Shown one piece after another: positions 8,020-17,482 of a stretch of DNA of 63,107 bases (the first letter of the stretch is position 1; each line of letters starts with the position of its first letter). Made by a program: the position numbers and the translations under genes. The notes beneath the pieces are model-generated. The model had not been told where the DNA came from. It saw only the letters and a program-made list of their open reading frames with translations, and searched no databases. The stretch is taken from contig JAPLMX010000175.1 of NCBI GenBank assembly GCA_026386805.1, positions 1 through 63,107 of the forward strand, given 5' to 3'. Origin of the DNA: Phycisphaerae bacterium. GTDB lineage: Bacteria > Planctomycetota > Phycisphaerae > Sedimentisphaerales > Anaerobacaceae.

Positions 8020-10938
8020 ATGAGTAAGAGATTCTCTCGTGCAATTGTGCTGGTCGTGGTCTTGAGCCTGGCCAGCGGGGCCTGGGCCAACCTGATCGGA
8101 CACTGGACGTTTGATAATCCAGCCAACCTTGGCGCCGATCAAAGCGGAACAGGCAATGATGGCACTGTCCAGGGCAACGCCGCATTCTCCAGCGACGCCC
8201 GCATTGGCGGAGGATCGCTGCTGCTGGACGGCTCGGATGATTACATCCGTGTGGGACTCGGCAAGAACAACATGCTTGCGGACTGGACGAAGAATCTGAG
8301 CATCGCGGCCTGGGCCAAACCACAAAGCCTGAGCAGGCAGTGGAACTGTTTCTTCGGTCATACCACACAGAATAACGGTGTCAAATTCGAATTCATGACA
8401 ACTAATTTCCGGTTCACGACATTGGGCGTCATGGACTACGACCTTCCCGTGACGGCCAAGGCCGGCGAGTGGTCGCATGTCGCGGTTACGTTCAACGACG
8501 CTGGCAATCTGGCGGTATTCTATCTCAACGGCGCGGAAGCGGGGCGAGTCGCGGGCGGCTCGCCTGCAACGCGTGCCACGGGAAACTACAATATCGGTTA
8601 CGGCGGGTACTGGGAGCCAGAGCAGTTCCAGGGTCTGCTCGATGACGTTCGCATCTACAACCATGCCCTGACGCCGAAAGAGGTCCAGGACGCCATGAAG
8701 GGAGCGGGCCCCGAACTGGCGGGCGATCCCGACCCCAAGGACAAGGCGACGGATGTCCCTGCCGATGCCGTTCTCGCGTGGAAGGCGGGGAAGGTCGCGG
8801 GCAGTCACGATGTGTATCTGGGCACTTCCTTCAATGACGTCAACAATGCCGGCAGGGCCCAGCCGGCCGGCGTGCTTGCCAGCCAGGGCCAGACCGACGC
8901 ACAGTACGACCCGGACGGTCTGCTTACATACGGACAGATCTACTACTGGCGAATCGATGAAGTCAATGCGGCCCCCGACAACACGATTTTCAAAGGGGGT
9001 ATCTGGTCCTTCACCGTCGAGTCGTATGCCTACCCGATCATGGGCGTGACTGCCACGGCCTCCAGCGCGGCGGCCGGCATGGGCCCGGAAAAGACCATCG
9101 ACGGCTCCGGCCTCACCGGGGACCTGCACGGCACCGAGGGGACTACGATGTGGTTGACCGGTGGCGCCAAGCCGAACTGGATCCAATACCAGTTCGACAA
9201 GGTCTACAAGCTGAATGATCTGAAGGTGTGGAACTCCAACCAACTGATTGAGGGCTTCCTGGGCTTCGGCGCCAAGGACGTCACGATCGAGACCTCTGCC
9301 GACGGTACGACTTGGACGGCTCTGGCCAACGTGCCCGAGTTCGCCCGGGCGACCGGCCTGCCGGGCTACGCCGCCAACACCACGGTCAACCTGGGCGGCG
9401 TCATGGCCCAGTACGTCAAGCTGACGATCAACAGCAACTGGGGCGGCATGGCGCCGCAGACGGGCCTGAGTGAAGTCCGGTTCTCCTACGTCCCCGTGCA
9501 GGCCCGGGCACCGCAACCGGCGACCGCCGCCACGGGCATCGCGGTCGATCCCACCCTGAATTGGCGGCCGGGCCGCGAGGCGGGCTCGCATCAGGTGTTC
9601 TTCGGCACCGATCCGAACGCCGTCGCGAACGGCACGGCCACGGCCCAGACGGTGACCGATCACGCTTTCACTCCGGGCTCTCTCAACTACGGCACGACCT
9701 ACTACTGGAAGGTCGATGAGGTCAACACCGTCACGTATCCAGGCGACGTGTGGAGCTTCACCACGGCGGCGTATGGCGTCGTCGATGATTTCGAGAGCTA
9801 CAGCGACACCGACAATCGCATCTACGACACGTGGATCGACGGCCTGACCGACGGCAAGAGCGGCTCACAGGTGGGTTACGATGCCGCTCCGTTTGCCGAG
9901 ACAACGATTGTCCACGGAGGCACCGAATCGATGCCTTTGAAGTACGACAACACGGCGAAGTTCTCGTTCAGCGAGGCCGTGCGGACGTTCGATCCGGCGC
10001 AGGACTGGACCGCCAGCGGCGTCAAGAGCCTGTCGCTGTGGTTCCGGGGCGTGACCGGCAATGGCGGACAGTTGTACGTGAAGATCAACAGCACCAGAGT
10101 CCTCTACGACGGGGACGCGGCGGACCTGACGCAAGCCATGTGGCAGGTGTGGAACATCGATCTGTCCAAGGCGGATAAAGTCAACAGCGTGCGTTCCCTG
10201 ACGATCGGCATCGAGGGCGCTGGGGTGAAGGGTACCTTGTACATCGACGACATCCGGCTGTACCCCAAGGCTCCGGAGCTCATTGTGCCCATCCAGCCGA
10301 ACCAGACCAACCTGGTGGCCCGTTACACCTTCGATGGGAATCTCAAGGATTCGGTGGGCTCCCACCACGGCACGGCCTTTGGTGATGCCAAAGTCACGAC
10401 CGATGCGGCCCGGGGACAGGTGCTGGCGGTGGACGGCAACGGCGATGGGGTGGACGTCCCGTACAGCGCGGACCTCAATCCCCCGGCCTTCACCGTGAGC
10501 CTCTGGGCCAATCCCAGTTCTGGCGGCAGCGGCTATCGTTCGCCGCTCACCGCGCGCGACGACACCCCTCAGAGGGGTTATATCCTTTACGTCGAGCCGG
10601 GCAACACGTGGCAGTTCTGGACCGGCACCGGGACCGGCTGGGACAACGCGGCGGGCCCCGCGGCCCAACTGGATGAGTGGGCCCACGTGACCGCCACCTT
10701 GGCGAACGACCAGAAGATGCTCTACCTCAACGGGCGGTTGGTCGCGCAAAGCACCGCCGCGCTCAGTCTCAATACGCAGCGGCCGTTGCGGATTGGCGCC
10801 GGCGCCACGGAATCAACGGCCGGCAATTACTTCTTCCGCGGGCTGATCGATGAGGTCTGCCTCTACAATCGGGCCTTGCCGGCGGAGGAAGTCGCCGGGT
10901 TGGCCGGCCGAACGCAGCCGCTGCACAAACCCTTCTGA
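8020..10938 (+). CDS. Secreted LamG/discoidin multidomain protein (copy 1)
   Basis: The product (972 aa) has a signal peptide (MSKRFSRAIVLVVVLSLASG, cleavage after AWA). Domains in order: LamG (about 24-225, starting LIGHWTFDNPA), a fibronectin-like segment with DPKDKATDVPAD and YYWRIDEVN, an F5/8-type discoidin domain (about 335-495, TMWLTGGAKPNWIQYQFDK), a second YYWKVDEVN segment, a carbohydrate-binding-like domain beginning VVDDFESYSDTDNRIYDTWI, and a C-terminal LamG (about 765-965). There is no PEP-CTERM tag. These domains suggest polysaccharide binding outside the cell. It is a close paralogue of the next gene, and a strong ribosome site supports the start. Confidence 0.9.
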   Translation: MSKRFSRAIVLVVVLSLASGAWANLIGHWTFDNPANLGADQSGTGNDGTVQGNAAFSSDARIGGGSLLLDGSDDYIRVGLGKNNMLADWTKNLSIAAWAKPQSLSRQWNCFFGHTTQNNGVKFEFMTTNFRFTTLGVMDYDLPVTAKAGEWSHVAVTFNDAGNLAVFYLNGAEAGRVAGGSPATRATGNYNIGYGGYWEPEQFQGLLDDVRIYNHALTPKEVQDAMKGAGPELAGDPDPKDKATDVPADAVLAWKAGKVAGSHDVYLGTSFNDVNNAGRAQPAGVLASQGQTDAQYDPDGLLTYGQIYYWRIDEVNAAPDNTIFKGGIWSFTVESYAYPIMGVTATASSAAAGMGPEKTIDGSGLTGDLHGTEGTTMWLTGGAKPNWIQYQFDKVYKLNDLKVWNSNQLIEGFLGFGAKDVTIETSADGTTWTALANVPEFARATGLPGYAANTTVNLGGVMAQYVKLTINSNWGGMAPQTGLSEVRFSYVPVQARAPQPATAATGIAVDPTLNWRPGREAGSHQVFFGTDPNAVANGTATAQTVTDHAFTPGSLNYGTTYYWKVDEVNTVTYPGDVWSFTTAAYGVVDDFESYSDTDNRIYDTWIDGLTDGKSGSQVGYDAAPFAETTIVHGGTESMPLKYDNTAKFSFSEAVRTFDPAQDWTASGVKSLSLWFRGVTGNGGQLYVKINSTRVLYDGDAADLTQAMWQVWNIDLSKADKVNSVRSLTIGIEGAGVKGTLYIDDIRLYPKAPELIVPIQPNQTNLVARYTFDGNLKDSVGSHHGTAFGDAKVTTDAARGQVLAVDGNGDGVDVPYSADLNPPAFTVSLWANPSSGGSGYRSPLTARDDTPQRGYILYVEPGNTWQFWTGTGTGWDNAAGPAAQLDEWAHVTATLANDQKMLYLNGRLVAQSTAALSLNTQRPLRIGAGATESTAGNYFFRGLIDEVCLYNRALPAEEVAGLAGRTQPLHKPF

Positions 10939-11009
10939 GTTGCGGATGCCGTGATGTGGCGGCCGACCGGCCACAGCCTTTTGTGCGTCGGCATTTGTAG
11001 GAAAATCAC

Positions 11010-11040
11010 AGGGCAGGGCCACGAAATGTTGCCCTGCCCT
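11010..11040 (+). terminator. Terminator hairpin after LamG copy 1
   Basis: A perfect 10-bp stem (AGGGCAGGGC, 11010-11019, with GCCCTGCCCT, 11031-11040) and an 11-base loop, followed by TCTTC. The same hairpin follows copy 2. The T-run is short, so termination may be weak. Confidence 0.6.
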
Positions 11041-11109
11041 TCTTCAACAGGGTCGAGAAGCAAATGGTCCACGGGCACGAAGAACCATTATTGAGGAAGG
11101 AGACATTTC

Positions 11110-13923
11110 ATGAACAGAGGACTCGTCCATCTGATTTCTGTTGTGTTGTTGCTCGCCGGGGCCGGACCGCTCGTTTGGGGTCAGGACAACCAGGTCCAAA
11201 ACCCTGAGTTTGACAACGGCCTCGTCTCGTGGGGCCTGTACGGCGCCTCGGGCTTCACCGTGAGCGTGGTGTCAGGCGCCCGCCTGTCGGGCCCCAATGC
11301 CGCCCTGATCGACGTGACCGATCCTTCCGTCACGAGCATCGGGATTGCCCAGGGGAATCTCAAGTTTGAGCGCGGCAAGAAGTATCCGATTGGTGTAACG
11401 GCCAAGGCGGACAAGGAAAGAGAAATGGTCATCCTGATCCAGTTGTACAAGCCCGAGGGCCCCAGTTGGATCGACATTGTCCTACAGCGTGTGTCTCTCA
11501 CCACGGAGCCGCAGACGTTTCTCTTTGAGTACACCCACAACGATGACTCGATGACGGACCACCCGGCCTGGGTCGCGACGATGTACCTCATGCTGAAGGG
11601 GCAGTGGTGGCCGATGGCCGGAGACACCGTCGCCTCCAAAGTCTGGGTGGACCGCGTGCACGTCGGGCAGCAGCCTCCGCTGGCGGACAGCAGGATTCGA
11701 TCCGCCTCTGCGCCCGAGCCGGCCAATAACGCGGGCGACGTGTCTTGTGACACGGGTCTGAAGTGGACACCGGGCGAGTTCGCGGGCACGCATGATGTGT
11801 ACTTCGGAAAGACCTTCGCAGACGTGAACGCGGCGAGCCGGGATAACCCGAGGGGTGTCCAGGTCAGCCAGGGTCAGACCGACGCCCAGTATGTCCCGGA
11901 CGGTCTGCTTGCCTACGGACAGACCTACTACTGGCGGATTGATGAAGTCAACAAGACGCCCGACAACACCATCTTCAAGGGCAACGTGTGGTCCTTTACC
12001 GCGGAGCCATATTCCTACCCGCTCACCGGCGTAAAGGCGACGGCTTCGAACAGTCAGCCCAACATGGGGCCGGAAAAGACGGTCGATGGCTCCGGCCTGG
12101 CCGGCGACCTGCACGGCACCGAGTCTACGACAATGTGGATGAGCATCGGCGCACAACCGACCTGGATCCAATACGAGTTCGATGCCATGTACAAGCTGGA
12201 CAAGCTGCTGGTGTGGAATTCCAACCAGATCATCGAGACGTTCATCGGCTTCGGGGCCAAGGACGTCATGATCGAGTACTCGGTAGACGGCGTCCAGTGG
12301 ACGAAGCTGACCGGCGTGCCGCAGTTCGCCCAGGGCACAGGTATGGCAGCTTATGCGGCCAACACCACCGTGGGTTTCGGCGGCGTCATGGCGAAATATG
12401 TCAGGCTGACGATCGACAAGAACTACTCCGCCGTCGCGACACAGACCGGCTTGGCGGAGGTGCGGTTCTTCTACGTCCCGGTCCAGGCCCGCGCGCCGCT
12501 GCCGGCCGCCGGAGCCACGGGGATCAGCATCAATGGAGACCTGCAATGGCGGCCCGGCCGCGAGGCGACCTCGCACCAGGTCTACTTTGGCACGGACAGC
12601 AACGCCGTGGCCGCCGGCGCCGTGGCGGCCCAGACCGTGACCGACCACAACGGCGCGCCCGGCCCCATGAATCTCGGGACCACGTACTACTGGAGGGTCG
12701 ATGAGATCGGCGGGGCCGGTCCCTACGCGGGCAGCGTCTGGAGCTTCACGACCCAGGAGTATGCGGTGGTCGACGACTTCGAGGCCTACAACGACACCGA
12801 CAACCGCATTTATGATAGCTGGATCGACGGCTTTGACAATCCGAAGGCCAACGGCGCGATCGTCGGCAAGGACCAGGCCCCGTTTGCCGAGCAGACGATC
12901 ATCCACGGCGGCAAGCAGTCCATGCCGCTATCCTATGACAACGCCGGGACCGCTGTGTCCGAAGCCCAGCTTGCCCTGGACCAGAATTGGACGGCCAGCG
13001 GCATCAAGAGCCTGTCTCTCTACTTCCGTGGCGCGGCCGGCAACACGGGACAACTGTATGTCAAGATCAACAACGCCAAGGTGGTCTATGACGGGGCGGC
13101 GGCCGATCTGGCTGCGGCGCAGTGGCTGCCCTGGAATATCGATTTGTCCAAAGTCGCCACGACCCTGAGCCACGTCACCTCGCTGACGATCGGCATCGCC
13201 GGCGCGGGGGCGAAGGGCACTCTGTACCTCGACGATATCCGGCTGTACCCCAAGACGCTGGAGTTCATTGTGCCCGTAGCGCCGGGCGTGGCCGGTCTGG
13301 TGGCCCATTACACGTTCGACGGGAACTTCAAAGATTCGGCGGGCTCCCATCAGGGCACGGCCTTTGGCGATGCCAAGGTCGTGAGCGATCCGGTGCGGGG
13401 ACAGGTCCTGGCGGTGGACGGCAACGGCGATGGGGTGGACATCCCGTACAGTGCGGACCTCAATCCGCCGGCCTTCACCGTGGGCCTCTGGGCCAATCCG
13501 AGTTCTGCGGGCAGCGATTATCGCTCGCCGATCACCTCGCGTGACGACACGCCGCAGAGGGGCTACATTCTCTACGTCGAGCCGGGCAACACGTGGCAAT
13601 TCTGGACCGGCACCGGGACCGGCTGGGACAACACGGCGGGCCCCGCGGCCCAACTGGATGAGTGGGTCCACGTGACCGCCACCTTGGCGAGCGACCAGAA
13701 GATGCTCTACCTCAACGGGCGGCTGGTCGCGCAAAGCACCGCCCCGCTCAGTCCCAATACGCAGTGGCCGCTGCGGATTGGCGGCGGCGCCACGGAATCC
13801 ACGGCCGGCAATTACTTCTTCCGGGGGCTGATCGATGAGGTCTGCCTCTACAATCGGGCCTTGTCGGCCGAGGAAGTGGCCGGACTGGCCGGCCGAACGC
13901 AACCGCTGCAGAAACCCTTCTGA
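11110..13923 (+). CDS. Secreted LamG/discoidin multidomain protein (copy 2)
   Basis: The product (937 aa) has a signal peptide (MNRGLVHLISVVLLLAGAGP, cut near VWG). Its first domain differs from copy 1: QVQNPEFDNGLVSWGLYG is the start of a CBM4/9-like carbohydrate-binding module (about 25-190). From the fibronectin-like segment onward it follows copy 1 closely: discoidin (about 300-460), YYWRVDEIGG, VVDDFEAYNDTDNRIYDSWI, and a nearly identical C-terminal LamG ending LAGRTQPLQKPF. The N-terminal swap suggests duplication followed by domain replacement. It is secreted, probably glycan-binding, with no enzyme domain seen. The ribosome site GAGGAAGGAG supports the start. Confidence 0.9.
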   Translation: MNRGLVHLISVVLLLAGAGPLVWGQDNQVQNPEFDNGLVSWGLYGASGFTVSVVSGARLSGPNAALIDVTDPSVTSIGIAQGNLKFERGKKYPIGVTAKADKEREMVILIQLYKPEGPSWIDIVLQRVSLTTEPQTFLFEYTHNDDSMTDHPAWVATMYLMLKGQWWPMAGDTVASKVWVDRVHVGQQPPLADSRIRSASAPEPANNAGDVSCDTGLKWTPGEFAGTHDVYFGKTFADVNAASRDNPRGVQVSQGQTDAQYVPDGLLAYGQTYYWRIDEVNKTPDNTIFKGNVWSFTAEPYSYPLTGVKATASNSQPNMGPEKTVDGSGLAGDLHGTESTTMWMSIGAQPTWIQYEFDAMYKLDKLLVWNSNQIIETFIGFGAKDVMIEYSVDGVQWTKLTGVPQFAQGTGMAAYAANTTVGFGGVMAKYVRLTIDKNYSAVATQTGLAEVRFFYVPVQARAPLPAAGATGISINGDLQWRPGREATSHQVYFGTDSNAVAAGAVAAQTVTDHNGAPGPMNLGTTYYWRVDEIGGAGPYAGSVWSFTTQEYAVVDDFEAYNDTDNRIYDSWIDGFDNPKANGAIVGKDQAPFAEQTIIHGGKQSMPLSYDNAGTAVSEAQLALDQNWTASGIKSLSLYFRGAAGNTGQLYVKINNAKVVYDGAAADLAAAQWLPWNIDLSKVATTLSHVTSLTIGIAGAGAKGTLYLDDIRLYPKTLEFIVPVAPGVAGLVAHYTFDGNFKDSAGSHQGTAFGDAKVVSDPVRGQVLAVDGNGDGVDIPYSADLNPPAFTVGLWANPSSAGSDYRSPITSRDDTPQRGYILYVEPGNTWQFWTGTGTGWDNTAGPAAQLDEWVHVTATLASDQKMLYLNGRLVAQSTAPLSPNTQWPLRIGGGATESTAGNYFFRGLIDEVCLYNRALSAEEVAGLAGRTQPLQKPF

Positions 13924-14007
13924 GTTGCGGACGCGGTGACGTGGAGGCCGACCGGCCAACGCCTTCTAGGCGTCGGCATTGCAAGAAGGTCACAAGGCAG
14001 ATAGCAC

Positions 14008-14038
14008 AGGGCAGGGCCACAGCGTGTGACCCTGCCCT
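14008..14038 (+). terminator. Terminator hairpin after LamG copy 2
   Basis: A 9-bp stem (AGGGCAGGG at 14008-14016 with CCCTGCCCT at 14030-14038), homologous to the hairpin at 11010-11040. It lies between convergent genes and may act in both directions. Confidence 0.6.
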
Positions 14039-14107
14039 TCTGTGATAGGGATTCGATTCTGCGCCAGGGCCTCTTCGATCTTGCGGTGGCCGTGCGCTGT
14101 GGTTGGG

Positions 14108-14989
14108 CTAATTCAAGGAATCGGAGTCAAGCCGTGCGATGTCGGATCGCAGGGCGGTCAGGCAGCGGGGGCAAAGGGATTGGCCGGAGTCGATGGACAT
14201 CAGACAGGCTGCCGCGATTCCTGTGGCTCCGCAACAGTCACAAACACCCGTCTGGATCGCCGGGGGCGGCATTTCGCTCTCGGGAGCCCTTTGCAAGGGC
14301 GGCGTCGCAGTGACGGCAGGGGAGACGACTTCGGGGGGGGCCGTCTCTACTTCGCGAATCGGCGGGGTGGCTTGGGGAGCGGGCGGTTCTACCTCTTTCG
14401 CCTTCTGTTCTCCGTCCTGCGTCTTGGGTCCTGCGGCCTGGGTTATCTGGGCCAGCTTTGCCTCGGCCTCGGCCCTTGCTTTCGCTTCCGCTTGGATCTT
14501 GGCGTTGGCGGTTTCCACCAGCTCGGTGAAATGGCGGACCTTATCCAGGAACTGCGCCTTGAGCCTCTCAATCTTCTCGGTGTTCTCCATCTTGGTCTGT
14601 CGGGCGGCATCGTCCTGCAGGGCGTGCTCCCACATCTCGAAGGCGATCTTCTCGGCGCTGCGGCGGTCTTCGGCGGCCGCTTTCGCTCCTTCCGCTTTCA
14701 GCGGTCTGGCCTTGGCCTTGTCCTCTCCCGGCAGCTTCACGTGCCACCACCAGCGGCCCGCCCGCTGGTAGAACTCGCCCGGCAGGGGGGCCTGGGGGGC
14801 TTGTCCCGGCTCCTGGGGCGTGGACGCTGTGTCGGTCGCATCCTGTCCACTAAGTCCACATCGCGCGGCGCCGGAATCGGGGTCCCGGATCCCGTTTGGG
14901 TTGGGGCGGGCTTTTCGTGAGCGCGGGCCTTTCCCGGCCGCCTTGCCTTCGTCACTACCGCCCTGCGTTTTCTTGCGTCGCTCACCCAC
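14108..14989 (-). CDS. Hypothetical protein with coiled coil and C-terminal zinc ribbon
   Basis: The 293-aa protein has a very basic, low-complexity start, a WWWHVKLPGEDKAKAR segment, a predicted coiled coil (about 110-190, with KARAEAEAKLAQ), a Pro-rich linker, and a C-terminal CDCCGATG...LCPRC pattern that could bind zinc. It starts eight bases after the secretin gene and is the last gene of the pilus/secretion operon. I do not recognise the family. Cytoplasmic location is likely because no signal or membrane segment is seen. Confidence 0.65.
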   Translation of the reverse strand: MGERRKKTQGGSDEGKAAGKGPRSRKARPNPNGIRDPDSGAARCGLSGQDATDTASTPQEPGQAPQAPLPGEFYQRAGRWWWHVKLPGEDKAKARPLKAEGAKAAAEDRRSAEKIAFEMWEHALQDDAARQTKMENTEKIERLKAQFLDKVRHFTELVETANAKIQAEAKARAEAEAKLAQITQAAGPKTQDGEQKAKEVEPPAPQATPPIREVETAPPEVVSPAVTATPPLQRAPESEMPPPAIQTGVCDCCGATGIAAACLMSIDSGQSLCPRCLTALRSDIARLDSDSLN

Positions 14990-14997
14990 GGGAAGAA

Positions 14998-16473
14998 TCA
15001 GTCCCGGCCGGCCTCGGCATCGGTATGCGCCGGTTGCGGCCCTTCGAAGTTGGTTTCCTCGTATGCCTGCGACTCACCCTCGGACAGCGTCGGCTGCTCC
15101 ACGATATACGGCGTCACGAAGACGATCAGCTCGCTATTGACCGTTTGCTCGCCCTTGAACCGAAAGAGCGCTCCCACCAGCGGCAGGTCGCCCAACATAG
15201 GCACCTTGTTGATCTGCTTGCTCACTTCCTTTTTGCGCAACCCGCCCATGACGACGGTCTGACCGTCTCTTACGATCAACGTCGTGTCGGTCTCGCGCCG
15301 ATCCACGATGGGCTGAGGGTAGCTGGCGCTCTGACCGACCACTTGGACCGAGCCGGTCACGACGCTGAACACCGGTTTGAGGTGCATGCGGATCATCTGA
15401 TCGCGGACGGCCAGATGGGCCGTGACGTGCAGCTCCACGCCCACCTCCCGAAACGCGGTCGTGCCGATGCTGCCGCCTAGGGCGGATTCCGTGAGCTCCT
15501 GGTAGGGGATCTCGGAGACGATCTTCATCGTGGCCGTCTCGTCGTTGAGGACGAGGACCCGCGGATTGGCCAGCAATTTCGCGTTGATCTTCTCGTTCTG
15601 GGCTTTGAGCAGGACGTCGATGTCAAGGTTCGAGGTCAGCCAGCCGAACCGGAATCCGGCGTTCGTGCTGCTGGCCTTGGCCGTGTTGCCGCTGAACTGA
15701 CCGGCGGTGAACGGGTTCGTAGTCCCGTTTGGCTCGCCGCCGGCGAAGATCGATCGGTTGCCCCCCGGCTCGAATTTCGTTCGGGAGCCGGCCCCCCATT
15801 GAACGCCCAGGTCGAAGTTGTCCTTGCTGGTGATGTCGTATATGCGGGCCTCCACGAGGATCTGGGGCGTCATGCGATCGACCTGGCTGATGAACTGGCT
15901 GATGTCCTTGACCTTCGACTCCTTGTCCATGACCAGGACGCGGCTGGTGCCGCGAATGTGGGAGACCGAGCCGACCTCCGACTTGGACTTCTCCAGCGAC
16001 AGGACGACGTCGTTGACGTCGGCATAGGTGATCTCGAAGATTTGGGTGACCAGCCGCTCGGGCACCTGCGGCATCTCGTTGTGCGCCAGGATCTTCACGA
16101 CGTTGTCGCCCACGACGTAGTCGAACCCCTGGACCTCCAGGATGCTGCGGAGGGCCTCTTCGAGCGGGACATCCGTCAGCTTGACCGTCGTCTCGCCTTT
16201 GACGCTCGGACTGGCGACCACGCCCACCCCGGCCTGCTCCGTCATGATCCGGATCACGTCCTCGAGCGGCGTCTTGCGAAAATCGACGCTGATTCTCTTT
16301 TGCAGACGCTCCCGCAGCGCGACCTGCGGGGCCGGGTTCTGCGCCTGGGTGCCCGAGGAGGCGGAGGCGCCGACGAGGGACCAGATCGTCCAGATCGCCA
16401 CGGCGAGCCGCCAGAGTCTTCCCTGGGCTCGCGACCCTTCGAATTGTCTTGCAGCACGGGATTCCATCATCAT
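14998..16473 (-). CDS. Type II secretion/type IV pilus secretin
   Basis: The 491-aa protein has a hydrophobic N-terminal segment, then an STN/N0-like domain (RISVDFRKTPLEDVIRIMTE and LEEALRSILEVQGFDYVV), an N1-type domain (QIFEITYADVNDVV) and the secretin core (VDRMTPQILVEARIYDITSK, ANPRVLVLNDETATMKI, VVMGGLRKKE, VPMLGDLPLVGALFRF). Secretins form the outer-membrane ring through which pili or proteins exit. Its length is on the short side, with few N-domains. It is last of the structural genes PilM-N-O-P-Q in the usual order, so it corresponds to PilQ/GspD. Confidence 0.93.
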   Translation of the reverse strand: MMMESRAARQFEGSRAQGRLWRLAVAIWTIWSLVGASASSGTQAQNPAPQVALRERLQKRISVDFRKTPLEDVIRIMTEQAGVGVVASPSVKGETTVKLTDVPLEEALRSILEVQGFDYVVGDNVVKILAHNEMPQVPERLVTQIFEITYADVNDVVLSLEKSKSEVGSVSHIRGTSRVLVMDKESKVKDISQFISQVDRMTPQILVEARIYDITSKDNFDLGVQWGAGSRTKFEPGGNRSIFAGGEPNGTTNPFTAGQFSGNTAKASSTNAGFRFGWLTSNLDIDVLLKAQNEKINAKLLANPRVLVLNDETATMKIVSEIPYQELTESALGGSIGTTAFREVGVELHVTAHLAVRDQMIRMHLKPVFSVVTGSVQVVGQSASYPQPIVDRRETDTTLIVRDGQTVVMGGLRKKEVSKQINKVPMLGDLPLVGALFRFKGEQTVNSELIVFVTPYIVEQPTLSEGESQAYEETNFEGPQPAHTDAEAGRD

Positions 16474-16489
16474 TGCCCCTGCGATTACC

Positions 16490-17482
16490 TCATTTTTGAG
16501 TGACGGTCTGTTTCCACCTTCGGCCCTTACGCTCGAATTGGATGCCGTCTTTCTCGATCTTCTCCACGGTGGCCCCCGAGATCTGCTGGCCCTCGTGAAC
16601 GACCTGGGTATCGACGATGGCCGCCGGGTTGTCCGGGCTGTACAGAATTCCCGTCACGACCAGTTCCACGAGTGGCTCCGCCGCCGCGGCGGCCGTCCCG
16701 TCGCTTTCCAGCGCCACCACCGTTGGCGTCGTCCCCTTCATGGGGTCGCGGCCGGCCAGATCGTAGGGCGAAGGAATCTCCCATGCGATCTGGACATCGG
16801 TGCTGACGGGGCTCGCCGTTTGCGTCGGCGCTTCGCCGGCGGCCTTGACCGTGGAGCGTGCACCCAGGGGATGTTTCAATACGATGACCATCGCGATCGC
16901 CAGGACCGGGATGAGCACCGTCATCAGCTTTTGCCGGCCGCCGCCGGTCCGTTCTCTCTTGGTGAGAGACCGGATCGTGGCTCTCTTCTTGGGTTTCAAT
17001 AATTGGCGTTTTCTTGGCGCTGGCGTCTCCTGCGCGTCGGCGGGCGCCGGTTGGGCCGCAGGGCTCGCCTCGACGGCCGCCACCGGGGCTTCCAAGACGT
17101 CTGCTTCCATCGTCTGCCAAAGCGGCCTGGTCTCTTTTGGTTTCTCGGCGGCCTCCGGCGGCTCCTGGGGAGCCGGGGCATCGAGCTCTTCCGGCGCCGG
17201 CATCTCGTCCCAGGGGGCCTCGCCGGCCGGTTGGGGCACCCGCTCCCGCGGCGCGTCTTCGACGGGCGCCAGGAGCTTCATCAAGTACCACTCCAGGGGA
17301 TCGCGCGGATACGGCTCGGACTCAGGTGGGGCTCCCAAAACGGAGTCCTCGGGGTCTGAGAAGGGCTCCCAAGGCGAGGGATCCTCTTGCGACGCGTCGA
17401 GCCCCTCCCCATCGCCGCTGATCGCGCTCGGGGTTTGGGGCCCGTTTTCGTCAACGTTATTGTCACGGGTGATGTCGATCAT
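16490..17482 (-). CDS. PilP/GspC-like inner-membrane protein
   Basis: The 330-aa protein has a long acidic, Pro-rich cytoplasmic N-terminus (1-180), a basic patch (KKRATIRSLTKRERTGGGR), one membrane segment (about LMTVLIPVLAIAMVIVL) and a periplasmic C-terminus. The last 70 residues (VTGILYSPDNPAAIVDTQVV, then VEKIEKDGIQFERKGRRW) resemble the PilP/GspC homology region that contacts the secretin. The gene overlaps the PilO-like gene by four bases (ATGA) and precedes the secretin, the PilP position. The assignment rests on position and the C-terminal pattern. The long disordered N-terminus is unusual for PilP. Confidence 0.7.
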   Translation of the reverse strand: MIDITRDNNVDENGPQTPSAISGDGEGLDASQEDPSPWEPFSDPEDSVLGAPPESEPYPRDPLEWYLMKLLAPVEDAPRERVPQPAGEAPWDEMPAPEELDAPAPQEPPEAAEKPKETRPLWQTMEADVLEAPVAAVEASPAAQPAPADAQETPAPRKRQLLKPKKRATIRSLTKRERTGGGRQKLMTVLIPVLAIAMVIVLKHPLGARSTVKAAGEAPTQTASPVSTDVQIAWEIPSPYDLAGRDPMKGTTPTVVALESDGTAAAAAEPLVELVVTGILYSPDNPAAIVDTQVVHEGQQISGATVEKIEKDGIQFERKGRRWKQTVTQK

